Assembly: GCF_003525665.1 (NCBI RefSeq)
Contig: NZ_DQDX01000163.1
Span: 317-22,266, forward strand
Length of the DNA stretch: 21,950 nt
Direction: 5' to 3'
Source: Flavobacterium sp.
Lineage (GTDB): Bacteria > Bacteroidota > Bacteroidia > Flavobacteriales > Flavobacteriaceae
In this document: positions 8,193 to 16,237 of the stretch, in pieces
How positions within the stretch are numbered: position 1 is the first letter of the stretch
Layout of the letters: the number at the start of each line of letters is the position of its first letter
Position numbers and translations under genes: made by a program
The notes under the pieces: generated by a model
What the model saw: the letters and a program-made list of their open reading frames with translations, nothing else
The model's database searches: none
What the model was told of the DNA's origin: nothing

Positions 8193-8954
8193 ATGAAAAT
8201 TGTTATTTCTCCAGCCAAGTCACTAGATTTTGAAACTCAATTACCTGTAACTTCTTACACAGAATATGGTTTTCAAAAACAATCATTAGCTATTGATAAA
8301 GTTCTAAAAAAGAAAAAACCAAATGAGTTAATGGACTTAATGTCGATTTCAGATAAATTGGCCGATTTAAATTGGAACCGAAATCAAACGAGAAATGTAT
8401 CCGAAATAACGGTTGAAAATGGTCGTCAAGCGATTTATGCTTTTAGTGGTGATGTCTATATTGGTTTGGATGCTTATTCATTGTCAGAAGAACAAATTGA
8501 TAAACTTCAAGATAAACTCCGAATTCTATCGGGATTGTATGGTTTATTGAAACCACTTGATTTAATTCAGCCATATCGTTTAGAAATGGGAACCAAATTA
8601 CCAATTGGAACAAACAAAAACTTGTATGAGTTTTGGAAACCCATTATTGTCAAAGAATTAAACTCAGAATTATCTAATGACGAATTGTTTGTGAATTTGG
8701 CTAGTAACGAATATTTTGATGCTGTTGATGTAAAGAAACTTAAAGTTCCAGTAATCACTCCAGAATTTAAAGATTACAAAGACGGAAAATTAAAGATAAT
8801 TAGCTTTTTTGCCAAAAAGGCGAGAGGAATGATGGTACGCTACATTATCGACACCAATGCCGAAACTATTGATGATTTAAAAGGTTTTAACTACGAAGGA
8901 TATGCCTTTGATAGCAATCTAAGTAACGGAAATAAATTGGTTTTCACCAGATAA
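8193..8954 (+). CDS. yaaA: Peroxide stress protein YaaA (UPF0246)
   Basis: The family protects cells from hydrogen peroxide; in E. coli YaaA is induced by OxyR and limits unincorporated iron, and the fold binds DNA. The 253 residues match the normal length. Signature stretches are ISPAKSLDF at the N-terminus, the central YIGLDAYSL, and SGLYGLLKPLDLIQPYRLEMGTKL-like sequence split over residues ~111-135, then NLASNEYF and the C-terminal KKARGMM. It is a single-gene unit as far as I can see. Its stop is one base from the stop of the convergent gene on the other strand, with no terminator between. Confidence 0.95.
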   Translation: MKIVISPAKSLDFETQLPVTSYTEYGFQKQSLAIDKVLKKKKPNELMDLMSISDKLADLNWNRNQTRNVSEITVENGRQAIYAFSGDVYIGLDAYSLSEEQIDKLQDKLRILSGLYGLLKPLDLIQPYRLEMGTKLPIGTNKNLYEFWKPIIVKELNSELSNDELFVNLASNEYFDAVDVKKLKVPVITPEFKDYKDGKLKIISFFAKKARGMMVRYIIDTNAETIDDLKGFNYEGYAFDSNLSNGNKLVFTR

Positions 8955-8955
8955 A

Positions 8956-9303
8956 CTACGCGTACAAATATTCTTGGTATTCTCTGATGGTTTCGCGAGT
9001 GGCTTTGCGTTGATCGCGTGCTAATTCGCGCATAGCTTCTACACCTTTCTTAGCACAACGTTTAACTTTAGTTAACCTATTCGAGAATTCTTGAAGTTTG
9101 GAAGCATCGTCTGGGCTTAATTTTAATTTTAACTCATCAACAAAATCAGTGAATTCGCTTACAACTTTGCGGTTTTCATCATATTCTGATGATAATTCGT
9201 CTAATAACTCATCAATTTCATTAGAAATGTCTTTTCCAATATCTTCACTTTTCTTACAAAGTTCTTGGATAATCTTCTTATCATTGTTGCCAAAAAGTCC
9301 CAT
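8956..9303 (-). CDS. Small helical (coiled-coil) protein of unknown function
   Basis: 115 residues, no signal peptide or membrane segment, almost entirely charged helix (Glu/Lys/Asp/Arg-rich, heptad-like leucines in ELLDELSSEYDENRK and FVDELKLKLSPDDASKLQEF). The N-terminal MGLFGNNDKK is short and flexible. I know of no domain that fits. Two Cys (KRCAKKG and LCKKS) are present without a metal-binding spacing. It has its own promoter and ends one base from the yaaA stop. It might be a cytosolic assembly or scaffolding protein, but that is only a guess from composition. Confidence 0.75.
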   Translation of the reverse strand: MGLFGNNDKKIIQELCKKSEDIGKDISNEIDELLDELSSEYDENRKVVSEFTDFVDELKLKLSPDDASKLQEFSNRLTKVKRCAKKGVEAMRELARDQRKATRETIREYQEYLYA

Positions 9304-9343
9304 GATATATTAATTTATGGTTAATAAACTATTAGTAATCAAT

Positions 9344-9377
9344 CAAATATAATTATTATTTTTTATTATTTAACAAA
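9344..9377 (-). promoter_or_regulatory. Promoter of the small helical protein gene
   Basis: On the minus strand: TTTG (CAAA at 9374-9377), a 22-base spacer, then TATATTTG (9344-9351). Both elements fit the Bacteroidota consensus; the implied start is near 9337, about 34 bases before the ATG at 9303. Confidence 0.6.
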
Positions 9378-9412
9378 GTTGTTAATAAGTTTTTGTTTTG
9401 GTTTAAAATAAA

Positions 9413-9443
9413 AAAAACTCCAATACATAGTATCAGAGTTTTT
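9413..9443 (-). terminator. Terminator of the efflux operon
   Basis: AAAAACTC (9413-9420) pairs with GAGTTTTT (9436-9443); an inner ATAC/GTAT stem closes the loop after a two-by-two mismatch. On the minus strand it lies 26 bases after the emrB-like stop and runs into a T-tract. Confidence 0.8.
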
Positions 9444-9469
9444 AAACTAAAATTTAAACCAATCAAAAT

Positions 9470-11053
9470 TTAGTGCATGGCATCGGCAGGATTAATCTTG
9501 TTTTTGCCACGTTTTATTAAAAATATTATCGGAATACAGCACAAGAACATGATTCCTAAATACATAAAAATGTCCATATAAGATAAAACGGTACTTTGTT
9601 TCATGACCGAAAAATCAATTACTTGATGCGCTTTTTGTAGTGCTTCATTTGATGTAAATCCTTTAGACATAAATCCTTGTTGCAATTGTTGAATGCGCTG
9701 TTGCACTTCAAATCGACTTCCATCAAGATGTGAAACCAAATTGGCTCTGTGTTCTTGACTAAATCGGGTTATAAATGTGGTGATAATGGCAATTCCAAAA
9801 GAACCACCAAGTTGACGGAACATTCCTGTAAAAGCGGCACCTTCGCCAATTTCTCTTCCTTTTAAAGTTGATAATGAAAGTGTGGTTATTGGTACAAATA
9901 ATAATCCCAAACCAATTCCTCTTAAGATTAACGGCCAATAGAAATGCTCTACTCCAGTATCTGGTGTCATTATGTTGTGCATCCAAAAAGTGAATAGGAA
10001 AAATACCAAAAATCCGGCACCAACCATATAGCCTTGCGGAATACCTTTTTGAATCATCTTACCCACAAAAGGCATCATAATTGCCGTTGTTATCGAACCC
10101 GGAATTAAAAGCAAACCTGCATCTGTAGCGGTCCAACCCAATACCGATTGTGTGTAAATTGGAATAACTAAAGTAGAGCCATACAACCCAAAACCAAGGA
10201 TGAATCCCATCAAAATTCCAATTCGTAAATTCCCATCTTTCAAGACTGTAAGATTTACAATTGGATGTTTGTACGTTAGTTCGCGCCAGATGAATGCGAG
10301 TAATCCAAAAACAGAAACAATGCTTAAAGTAACAATTAAATTATTGTTGAACCAATCGTCTTGCTGACCATGTTCCAACACAAATTGTAACGAACCAATA
10401 AACGATGCCAAGAAAATAATTCCCAACCAATCGACTTGATTGGCTTTCAATTTTTCGCCGTATTTTGGACTTCTTACAAAAGCCAACGTTAAAAGTGTAG
10501 CAATAATTCCTAGCGGAATATTGATGTAAAAGATATAAGGCCAAGAAAAATGTTCTACTAAATAGCCACCCAATGGCGGACCAAGAGTAGGACCAACAAT
10601 AACTCCCATTCCGTAAATTGCTTGTGCCATTCCGCGTTTTGCAACTGGATAACTTTCGGTAATTATAGTTTGAGCTGTAACCAAAAGTGCACCACCACCT
10701 AGACCTTGAACAAATCTAAAGGCTACCAATTCCCATATATTAGAAGCATTTCCGCAGAGAAATGATGCTGCTGTAAAAATAATAATCGATACGGCAAAGT
10801 AATTTCTACGACCAAATTGTTGTGATAACCAACTCGTCATCGGAATCACAATTACATTTGCAATGGCATAAGCGGTAATTACCCAAGCCACATCGGTTAA
10901 TGTTGCGCCAAGACTTCCTCGCATATTGGTTAGAGCGACATTTACAATGGTTGTGTCTACAATTTCTAGCAAAGCACACATTACAGCAGTTATCGTAATA
11001 ATAACTCTTCTGTAGCCGTATTCTACTAAATCGTCTGCTTGTGGTGTTGCCAT
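9470..11053 (-). CDS. DHA2-family drug:H+ antiporter, EmrB-like
   Basis: Inner-membrane pump of the major facilitator superfamily, 14-helix DHA2 group (EmrB/QacA type), 527 residues as expected. Visible marks: the TM1 motif LEIVDTTIVNVAL with Asp33; the loop 2-3 motif A remnant LSQQFGRRNYF; Arg113 in FRFVQGLGGG (TM4); and the antiporter motif C, GPTLGPPLGG (154-163), followed by the typical WPYIFYINIPLG. It should export drugs or other amphiphiles by proton exchange, passing them to the adaptor and outer-membrane channel encoded just upstream. It is the last gene of the four-gene operon, 46 bases after the adaptor gene. Substrate cannot be told from sequence. Confidence 0.95.
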   Translation of the reverse strand: MATPQADDLVEYGYRRVIITITAVMCALLEIVDTTIVNVALTNMRGSLGATLTDVAWVITAYAIANVIVIPMTSWLSQQFGRRNYFAVSIIIFTAASFLCGNASNIWELVAFRFVQGLGGGALLVTAQTIITESYPVAKRGMAQAIYGMGVIVGPTLGPPLGGYLVEHFSWPYIFYINIPLGIIATLLTLAFVRSPKYGEKLKANQVDWLGIIFLASFIGSLQFVLEHGQQDDWFNNNLIVTLSIVSVFGLLAFIWRELTYKHPIVNLTVLKDGNLRIGILMGFILGFGLYGSTLVIPIYTQSVLGWTATDAGLLLIPGSITTAIMMPFVGKMIQKGIPQGYMVGAGFLVFFLFTFWMHNIMTPDTGVEHFYWPLILRGIGLGLLFVPITTLSLSTLKGREIGEGAAFTGMFRQLGGSFGIAIITTFITRFSQEHRANLVSHLDGSRFEVQQRIQQLQQGFMSKGFTSNEALQKAHQVIDFSVMKQSTVLSYMDIFMYLGIMFLCCIPIIFLIKRGKNKINPADAMH

Positions 11054-11099
11054 TTTAATTTTAAATTTTTAATTTCAAATAATGATAGTACCTCAAATA

Positions 11100-12179
11100 T
11101 TATTTGATATGTACATCAACATCTACATTCATTCCTGGACGTAATAGTTTTACTTTTTCTACATCATTAGTGGCATCCAAAGAAATCTTAACTGGCAAAC
11201 GCTGAATGGTTTTTACAAAGTTACCTGTAGCATTATCTGGAGGCAAAATAGAAAATCTAGAACCTGTTGCAGGCGAAAAACTGGCTACAGTTCCGTTGAA
11301 TTCTGTGTCTGGATAAGCATCCACTTTTACAGTTACTTTTTGTCCAACAACCATTTTGTTTAATTGAGTTTCTTTAAAATTGGCTACAACCCAAGCTTCG
11401 TTGTTGTTGATGATGTAAAATAACGATTGTCCTGGTTGCAAAAATTGTCCTGGTTGAATTGAAATTTTAGAAATCTGTCCGTCAATTGCAGCGGTAACCA
11501 CAGTGTAGTTTAGATTTAGTTTTGCTGCGTCTAAAACCGCTTGAGCTCGTTTGATATTGGCTGAAGCAACATCGGCTTGCTTGCTAGAAACTGTAGTTCT
11601 TGAAGCAGCAACGGTTTTTTGAAAAGCAGTAGATTTTTGTTGTTCTTGAAGAATTTTCAATTGGCTTTGTGCTTCTAGTTTAGCAGCTTCGGCTTGTTCA
11701 AATTGTTGTTTGGTTATCGATTTATTTTTATACAAATTGCTGTAACGTTCAAAATCATTTGCAGCTCTATTTAATCTAATTTTAGCCGTTTCTATACTTC
11801 CAAGTGATGATTGTTCGTTGGCATTCGATACCGAAACATTGGCTTGTGAAGTTCCAATATCGGCTTTAGAAACTTCAAAACTTCCTTGAGCGGCAATTAA
11901 AGCGGCTTCGGCTTCTTGTACTTTTATAGCATAATCGCTGTTGTCAATGGTAAATAGAGTATCGCCTTTTTTTACAAAATCGTTGTCTTTTACATAGACT
12001 TTGTTTACATACCCAGCAACTCTTGGAATTATCGGATTCATATTTTTCTCAATCTGTGCGTCATCAGTAGCTTCATGAGCTAAGGAATGCATGTATTTAT
12101 ACGTTCCATAAATTCCTCCAATTACTATAAAGGCAGCAAAAATTAGAATGAATTTCTTATTGGTTTGTTTCTTTTCCAT
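11100..12179 (-). CDS. HlyD-family efflux adaptor, EmrA-like
   Basis: Periplasmic membrane-fusion protein that links the pump to the outer-membrane channel. One N-terminal membrane helix (about 9-28, FILIFAAFIVIGGIYGTYKYM-like) leaves the rest in the periplasm. The two lipoyl half-motifs are present (VKDNDFVKKGDTLFTID and ISIQPGQFLQPGQSLFYI) on either side of a long Ala/Gln/Glu-rich coiled-coil hairpin (about 75-220). A beta-barrel part follows, ending in LLRPGMNVDVDVHIK, typical of EmrA. Length 359 is usual. It is six bases from the tolC-like gene upstream and 46 from the pump gene downstream. Confidence 0.95.
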   Translation of the reverse strand: MEKKQTNKKFILIFAAFIVIGGIYGTYKYMHSLAHEATDDAQIEKNMNPIIPRVAGYVNKVYVKDNDFVKKGDTLFTIDNSDYAIKVQEAEAALIAAQGSFEVSKADIGTSQANVSVSNANEQSSLGSIETAKIRLNRAANDFERYSNLYKNKSITKQQFEQAEAAKLEAQSQLKILQEQQKSTAFQKTVAASRTTVSSKQADVASANIKRAQAVLDAAKLNLNYTVVTAAIDGQISKISIQPGQFLQPGQSLFYIINNNEAWVVANFKETQLNKMVVGQKVTVKVDAYPDTEFNGTVASFSPATGSRFSILPPDNATGNFVKTIQRLPVKISLDATNDVEKVKLLRPGMNVDVDVHIK

Positions 12180-12185
12180 GAGATT

Positions 12186-13514
12186 TTATTTTGTAGATAA
12201 GTTGAATGAGTTGATTAATTTTCCTGAAGCAAATTGCAATTGATAGTATTTCAAGGCAATGTCTGCTTGAGAAAGCGCTAGGTTTATTTTACTTTGTAAT
12301 TGAAGCACATCAGCTTCCAATAAATCGTTTGTAGTTGACAAACTGTTATCGTATTTGTCTTTCACAATTCTGTAATTTTCTTCAGATTGTTCTACGGCCA
12401 AACTATAAACCTTGTTTTGTTTTAAAGATAAATTGTAGTTTTCTTGAGCTTCATGAGTTTCTTCTTTAATTTTATTCGATAAAATAGCAATGGCATGTTT
12501 CGATTGTTCTGTTTTGCTTTGTGCTAATTTTACGTTTTTACCGTTTTTGAAAATCGAAGCTAAGTCGTAGCTCAATCCAACTCCAAAATTCATGGCATTG
12601 TTTACAGAAAGTACGTCTTTTAAATCGAATGCAATGTAACCACCAACTAGTGCAATTGATGGATAATAACCACTTTTTGCAATTTTAATATTCGATTCGG
12701 ATGCTTTTTCTAGAAAATTAAGCGCTTCCAAATCGTTTCTTTGAGCGTTAAGTGTCAGCAATTGCGTTTGTGCCATATCATTTTTTACCGCTTCAATATC
12801 GATATCAATGCTAGTATTTTCGGGTAATTTTAAAAGTGTAACCAATTGATAGTTGATGATAGTTACATTTTTCAACGCATTATCAAGCGAAAGCTGAATG
12901 TTAGATTCTTGCAATTGCGATTTCAATAAGTCGTTTCTTGCAAGCAATCCGTTGTCGACCATAGCAGAAAAATCGGTGGCGCGTTGGTGTGCGCTTTTTA
13001 AATTTTCTTCAAATAATTTTACGGTTTCTTGCGCTTGATACAATCCGGCAAACAATTCAACAACTTCTAATGCTAGTTGTTCTTTAGTATGTGATGCTTT
13101 AAAAGTTTCTGATTTGAACAAATTCTCTGAAGCTTGAATGCTGTTTTTGATTTTAAATCCACTAAAAATAGGCATCGAAACATTGGCTTGACCAAGAATC
13201 AGCTGACTCACTTCAGGAGAAGTTGATGGTGCTGCATTAGGATCTGAATTTCCCGAACCAAGATTGGATTTTACATTAGCACTGGTTAAGCGAAGGTATT
13301 GCCCAGAAATTGTTGCGCTAGGATATTTATTGTTCTTCACAGTTTCCATTTCGAGTTGTGATGTTTTTACTCTAGTATTTGCCAATGCAACCTCGTTACT
13401 GTTTGTAATAACCAATGAAATAGCTTCTTTCAAAGACATTTTTCTTTTCTCTTGGGCATCAATTTTTGAAACCGTGAGAAAAAGTAGACTTAGTAGTAAA
13501 TACTTAATTTTCAT
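12186..13514 (-). CDS. TolC-family outer-membrane efflux channel
   Basis: The 442-residue precursor starts with a signal peptide (MKIKYLLLSLLFLTVSKIDA, mature from Gln21). Two long OEP-type halves follow, each with the helical-barrel pattern of regularly spaced Leu/Ala and Asn, for example LKEAISLVITNSNEVALANTR near the start of the first half and DNSLSTTNDLLEADVLQLQSK in the second. It should form the trimeric outer-membrane duct of the pump. Its first 11 bases overlap the end of the tetR-like gene, so regulator and channel are translationally linked. Its presence completes the tripartite system in a single operon, unlike E. coli, where tolC is elsewhere. Confidence 0.95.
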   Translation of the reverse strand: MKIKYLLLSLLFLTVSKIDAQEKRKMSLKEAISLVITNSNEVALANTRVKTSQLEMETVKNNKYPSATISGQYLRLTSANVKSNLGSGNSDPNAAPSTSPEVSQLILGQANVSMPIFSGFKIKNSIQASENLFKSETFKASHTKEQLALEVVELFAGLYQAQETVKLFEENLKSAHQRATDFSAMVDNGLLARNDLLKSQLQESNIQLSLDNALKNVTIINYQLVTLLKLPENTSIDIDIEAVKNDMAQTQLLTLNAQRNDLEALNFLEKASESNIKIAKSGYYPSIALVGGYIAFDLKDVLSVNNAMNFGVGLSYDLASIFKNGKNVKLAQSKTEQSKHAIAILSNKIKEETHEAQENYNLSLKQNKVYSLAVEQSEENYRIVKDKYDNSLSTTNDLLEADVLQLQSKINLALSQADIALKYYQLQFASGKLINSFNLSTK

Positions 13515-14124
13515 ATAGTAGGAGTGCTTTTATTGTTTTTTGAATGTGTTGCGTTAACGTGGTTTCAATGTAGTTTTCGTATGCTTCATCGGTTTTTAAA
13601 TCGAATAAATCTACATACAAAGGTTTGTTCATGTGGAAATAGATAAGCGAACCAATGATAGTTGGCGAAAGCAATGCAATGTTTATATTAGGTTGAAATA
13701 TGCCTTGAAGTTGTCCTTCTTTAACGATGCTCTCCATTACCTTGAGATTGTTTTTCTTAACTTCGGTAAAAGCATCAGTATTGATTTCGCGTTTCTTGGT
13801 CGACAATTCAAAATGTAGTATTTGATAAATACTTCTGTTGGCATTAATTTGATTAATATAATACACAACCAGTTTTTCAATTTTTTCAATAGGAGTGGAG
13901 TCTTCTTGTAAAAGGTTTTCCAATCGCAGTTTCATAGTCCCAATTCTATGAATAACTACAGCTTCCAAAAGTTTTTCTTTCGAACCAAAATAATAGGATA
14001 TCATTGCAACATTAATGTTGGCTTTTTTTGCGATGTCTCTTACTGAAGTTCCGTCAAATCCTTCCTCTGCAAACAGCCGTTCGGCAACATTAAGAATTTC
14101 TATTTGTTTATCGTTAAATTCCAT
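13504..14124 (-). CDS. TetR/AcrR-family repressor of the efflux operon
   Basis: 206 residues. The N-terminal helix-turn-helix at about 26-47 (GTSVRDIAKKANINVAMISYYF, trimmed to family core SVRDIAKKA...YYFGSKEKL) is the standard TetR DNA-binding region; the remaining helices form the ligand and dimer domain, as in members with a C-terminal TetR_C-type domain. It is the first gene of the operon and lies directly under a promoter covered by two palindromes, so it most likely represses itself and the three transport genes, and lets go when an exported compound binds. Ligand unknown. Confidence 0.93.
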   Translation of the reverse strand: MEFNDKQIEILNVAERLFAEEGFDGTSVRDIAKKANINVAMISYYFGSKEKLLEAVVIHRIGTMKLRLENLLQEDSTPIEKIEKLVVYYINQINANRSIYQILHFELSTKKREINTDAFTEVKKNNLKVMESIVKEGQLQGIFQPNINIALLSPTIIGSLIYFHMNKPLYVDLFDLKTDEAYENYIETTLTQHIQKTIKALLLYEN

Positions 14125-14150
14125 TTCATTCTATGATTTTAAAACAAGAA

Positions 14151-14158
14151 CAAAATTA
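14151..14158 (-). promoter_or_regulatory. Promoter -7 element of the efflux operon
   Basis: On the minus strand TAATTTTG (14151-14158) matches TAnnTTTG; implied start near 14144, about 20 bases before the tetR ATG. The expected -33 position falls inside the second operator palindrome and lacks a clear TTTG, so the promoter may be weak. The element overlaps the first operator by three bases. Confidence 0.6.
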
Positions 14159-14187
14159 AACAATTGTTTAAGTTAAACAGTTGTTTA
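14156..14187. promoter_or_regulatory. Tandem palindromic operator, likely for the TetR-like repressor
   Basis: TTAAACAATTGTTTAA (14156-14171) is a perfect 16-base palindrome. TAAACAGTTGTTTA (14174-14187) is a copy differing at one base from TAAACAATTGTTTA. Their centres are 17 bp apart. They cover the stretch from the -7 element to the -33 position of the tetR promoter, so binding would block RNA polymerase. Assignment to this repressor is by position. Confidence 0.75.
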
Positions 14188-14359
14188 GTTTTTTATTAAC
14201 GTAATTTTAACATTAAAAACGCAATAGTATTTATCTATAGTGAATATTTAAAAAATTAATATTCAAGATATTGAGTGTATTTATATAAAGTATTAGTTTT
14301 TGAATGTAAATCAAGCAGTACAATCTATTTGGCACGTGAGAACTATAGAATTTAGGAAT

Positions 14360-14929
14360 TTATTCGTTCACCCAATTGGATAAAATGGTTTTTCCAGCTG
14401 GCGTCAAAATGCTTTCTGGATGAAATTGAACGCCTTTTACATTGTAGATTTTGTGTCTTATAGACATGATTTCGCCGTTTTCAGACAAGGATGTAATTTC
14501 TAGGCAATCGGGAAAATCAGTTGGATTTATTGCCCAAGAATGGTAACGTCCAACTTCAAGTTGTTGTGGTAGATTTTTAAAAAGAAGTTCGTCTTGAACG
14601 GTGATAGTAATTTTGGATGAAACGCCATGATACACCTTTTCTAAATTGATAAGTGATCCACCAAATACTTCGCCAATAGCTTGCTGACCAAGACAGATTC
14701 CGAGTATTTTTTTAGTTGAAGCATAGCTTTGTATTACTTCATTTAATAAGCCTGCTTCTGAGGGAATTCCGGGTCCAGGAGAAAGAACAATCGCGTCGTA
14801 TTTTTCTAGCTCTTTAAGTTCAAATTCATCGTTTCGCAATACAGTAACATTGCAATTTAAATCTTCAAAATAATGAACTAAATTAAAGGTAAAGCTGTCG
14901 TAATTATCAATGAGAACCAAGTTTTTCAT
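14360..14929 (-). CDS. pabA: Glutamine amidotransferase, aminodeoxychorismate/anthranilate synthase component II
   Basis: It releases ammonia from glutamine for the partner synthase (PabB or TrpE), for folate p-aminobenzoate or tryptophan synthesis. The triad is complete: Cys79 in GICLGQQ, His170 and Glu172 in VQFHPES; the oxyanion region SPGPGIP is at 50-56. I start at 14929 (MKNLVLIDNYDSF), which gives the normal ~189 residues. A longer frame to 14983 would add 18 residues that cross the preceding gene's terminator hairpin and is unlikely. No synthase partner or trp genes lie beside it, which favours a PabA or dual role, but TrpG cannot be excluded. No own promoter is evident. Confidence 0.93.
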   Translation of the reverse strand: MKNLVLIDNYDSFTFNLVHYFEDLNCNVTVLRNDEFELKELEKYDAIVLSPGPGIPSEAGLLNEVIQSYASTKKILGICLGQQAIGEVFGGSLINLEKVYHGVSSKITITVQDELLFKNLPQQLEVGRYHSWAINPTDFPDCLEITSLSENGEIMSIRHKIYNVKGVQFHPESILTPAGKTILSNWVNE

Positions 14930-14947
14930 AAGGCAAAATAACAAAAA

Positions 14948-14973
14948 AAACCTTAAAGATTTCTCTAAGGTTT
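14948..14973 (-). terminator. Terminator of the marR-nitroreductase-yceI operon
   Basis: AAACCTTA (14948-14955) pairs with TAAGGTTT (14966-14973), and AGA/TCT can extend it inward after one mismatch. On the minus strand the stem is followed by T-runs (A-run 14943-14950). It lies 28 bases after the yceI stop and only 18 bases before the pabA start. Confidence 0.8.
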
Positions 14974-15001
14974 CTTTGTTCATAGCAATTTTATTTTTTT
15001 A

Positions 15002-15571
15002 TTAGAACACTAAGTTCACAGATAATTCAAATTCGTCTGAAATTACGTTATCTCCTAAGTTTTCGAAGAAGTTTTTAGACTTGTATTTGATGTCATATTT
15101 AGTTCTGTCTACATTGAAAGCTGCAGTTGCTGCGTTACCTTTTATAGTTAAGTCAAATGTTACTGGAGCAGTTACTTCTTTAATTGTTAAGTCGGCAGTT
15201 ACTTTGTATAAACCGTTTCCTTTTCCAGATAAATTAGTGATTTTTAATTTAGCAGTTGGGTATTTTTCAACACCAAAAAAATCATCAGCTTTTAAGTGAC
15301 CATCCAATTTTTCTTTTCCTTTACCAGCTTGTAAGTCAGTAGTGTTAATTGAGTTCATATCAACTACAAATTCACCACCTTTTAATGCTTTACCTTTGAA
15401 TACTAAAGTACCGCTAGAGAAGTTAATTGTACCATTGTGTTGTCCTGTAACTTTTTTTCCAACCCATGCAATGCTACTTTTTTTCAGATCGATTTTTTTG
15501 TTTTGAGCTGTAGTTAAGGTAGTGCTTAAAACTACTAATGCTGCGATTGCAATTGTCTTTAAATTTTTCAT
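15002..15571 (-). CDS. YceI-family periplasmic lipocalin-like protein
   Basis: 189 residues with a Sec signal peptide (MKNLKTIAIAALVVLSTTLTTA, mature from Gln23). The body fits the YceI eight-stranded barrel: SSIAWVGKKVTGQHNGTINF near the start, the central DLQAGKGKEKLDGHLKADDFF and KYPTAKLKI (both typical), then VTADLTIKEVTAPVTFDLTIKG. Family members bind long isoprenoid or amphipathic molecules (for example isoprenoid quinone-like lipids); in some bacteria they are stress- or base-induced. It is 27 bases from the nitroreductase gene and ends the operon. A role in handling quinone-like compounds is an inference from this context. Confidence 0.93.
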   Translation of the reverse strand: MKNLKTIAIAALVVLSTTLTTAQNKKIDLKKSSIAWVGKKVTGQHNGTINFSSGTLVFKGKALKGGEFVVDMNSINTTDLQAGKGKEKLDGHLKADDFFGVEKYPTAKLKITNLSGKGNGLYKVTADLTIKEVTAPVTFDLTIKGNAATAAFNVDRTKYDIKYKSKNFFENLGDNVISDEFELSVNLVF

Positions 15572-15598
15572 TGTTTTAATTTTAATTTAGTTTATTGA

Positions 15599-16231
15599 TT
15601 ATAAATTTAGAAATAATTCTTCGTTTGATTTACGTACTTTAACATAGTGTTGGGTTGCATCTTCTTCATGACGGTAACCAATTGGCGCTACTAAAGACGC
15701 GTTTAATCCTAGCTTTTTCAATCCTAGTATTTCGTTGTATTGTTCTGGTTCGAAACCTTCCATTGGTGTAACATCAATTTTTAATTCTGCTGCAGCATTT
15801 AAAAGATTTCCAAGTGCCAAATACGTTTGTTTTGAAGTCCAGATGTTTCTAGCTTCTTCTGATAATGATGTGATTTTTGATTTCATAAAATCGGCATAAC
15901 CTTGAAGCGCTTCCATTGGAATGTTTCTTGTTTCTGTTAGATTTTTGAAATAAGCATCAATTTCAGTTTCGCCAATATTAGTAACATTAGCAAAAACAAT
16001 TAAGTGCGAAGCATCAACTATTTGAGTTTGTCCCCATGAAACTGGTTGTAATTGCGCTCTTAATGCTGGATTTTCAACAAAAATTACTTTATAAGGTTGT
16101 AATCCGTAAGAAGACGATGATAATCGTATTGCTTCTTTTAGTGTATCTAAATCTTCGTTTGATACTTTCTTAGTGGCATCAAATTTCTTGGTTGCATAAC
16201 GCCAGTTGGCATCTTGTATAAAATTACTCAT
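15599..16231 (-). CDS. Nitroreductase-family NAD(P)H oxidoreductase (NfsB-like)
   Basis: FMN-dependent flavoenzyme, 210 residues, normal length. It begins with the usual NWRYATKKFD segment that contributes to FMN phosphate binding (Arg and Lys), followed by LSSSSYGLQPYKVIFV, the characteristic Ser/Gln/Pro cofactor region. Later come the helical dimer part (QTYLALGNLLNAAAEL) and PMEGFEPEQYNEIL plus the C-terminal LVAPIGYRHEED. It should reduce nitroaromatics or quinones by two electrons. Six bases after the marR-type gene, so same transcript; product with YceI suggests an electrophile or quinone stress response. Confidence 0.95.
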   Translation of the reverse strand: MSNFIQDANWRYATKKFDATKKVSNEDLDTLKEAIRLSSSSYGLQPYKVIFVENPALRAQLQPVSWGQTQIVDASHLIVFANVTNIGETEIDAYFKNLTETRNIPMEALQGYADFMKSKITSLSEEARNIWTSKQTYLALGNLLNAAAELKIDVTPMEGFEPEQYNEILGLKKLGLNASLVAPIGYRHEEDATQHYVKVRKSNEELFLNL

Positions 16232-16237
16232 AGTTAT

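Noticed and set aside
9759..10544. Alternate-frame ORFs within the emrB-like gene
   Set aside because: Same strand, other frame, low-complexity products; the main frame is clearly the transporter.
14241..14265. TGAATATT/AATATTCA inverted repeat downstream of pabA
   Set aside because: AT-only stem without a T-tract on the minus strand, so not a convincing terminator; may be chance.
14930..14983. Longer pabA start at 14983
   Set aside because: The extra residues are coded by the terminator hairpin of the upstream operon and the family begins at MKNLVLIDNYDSF.
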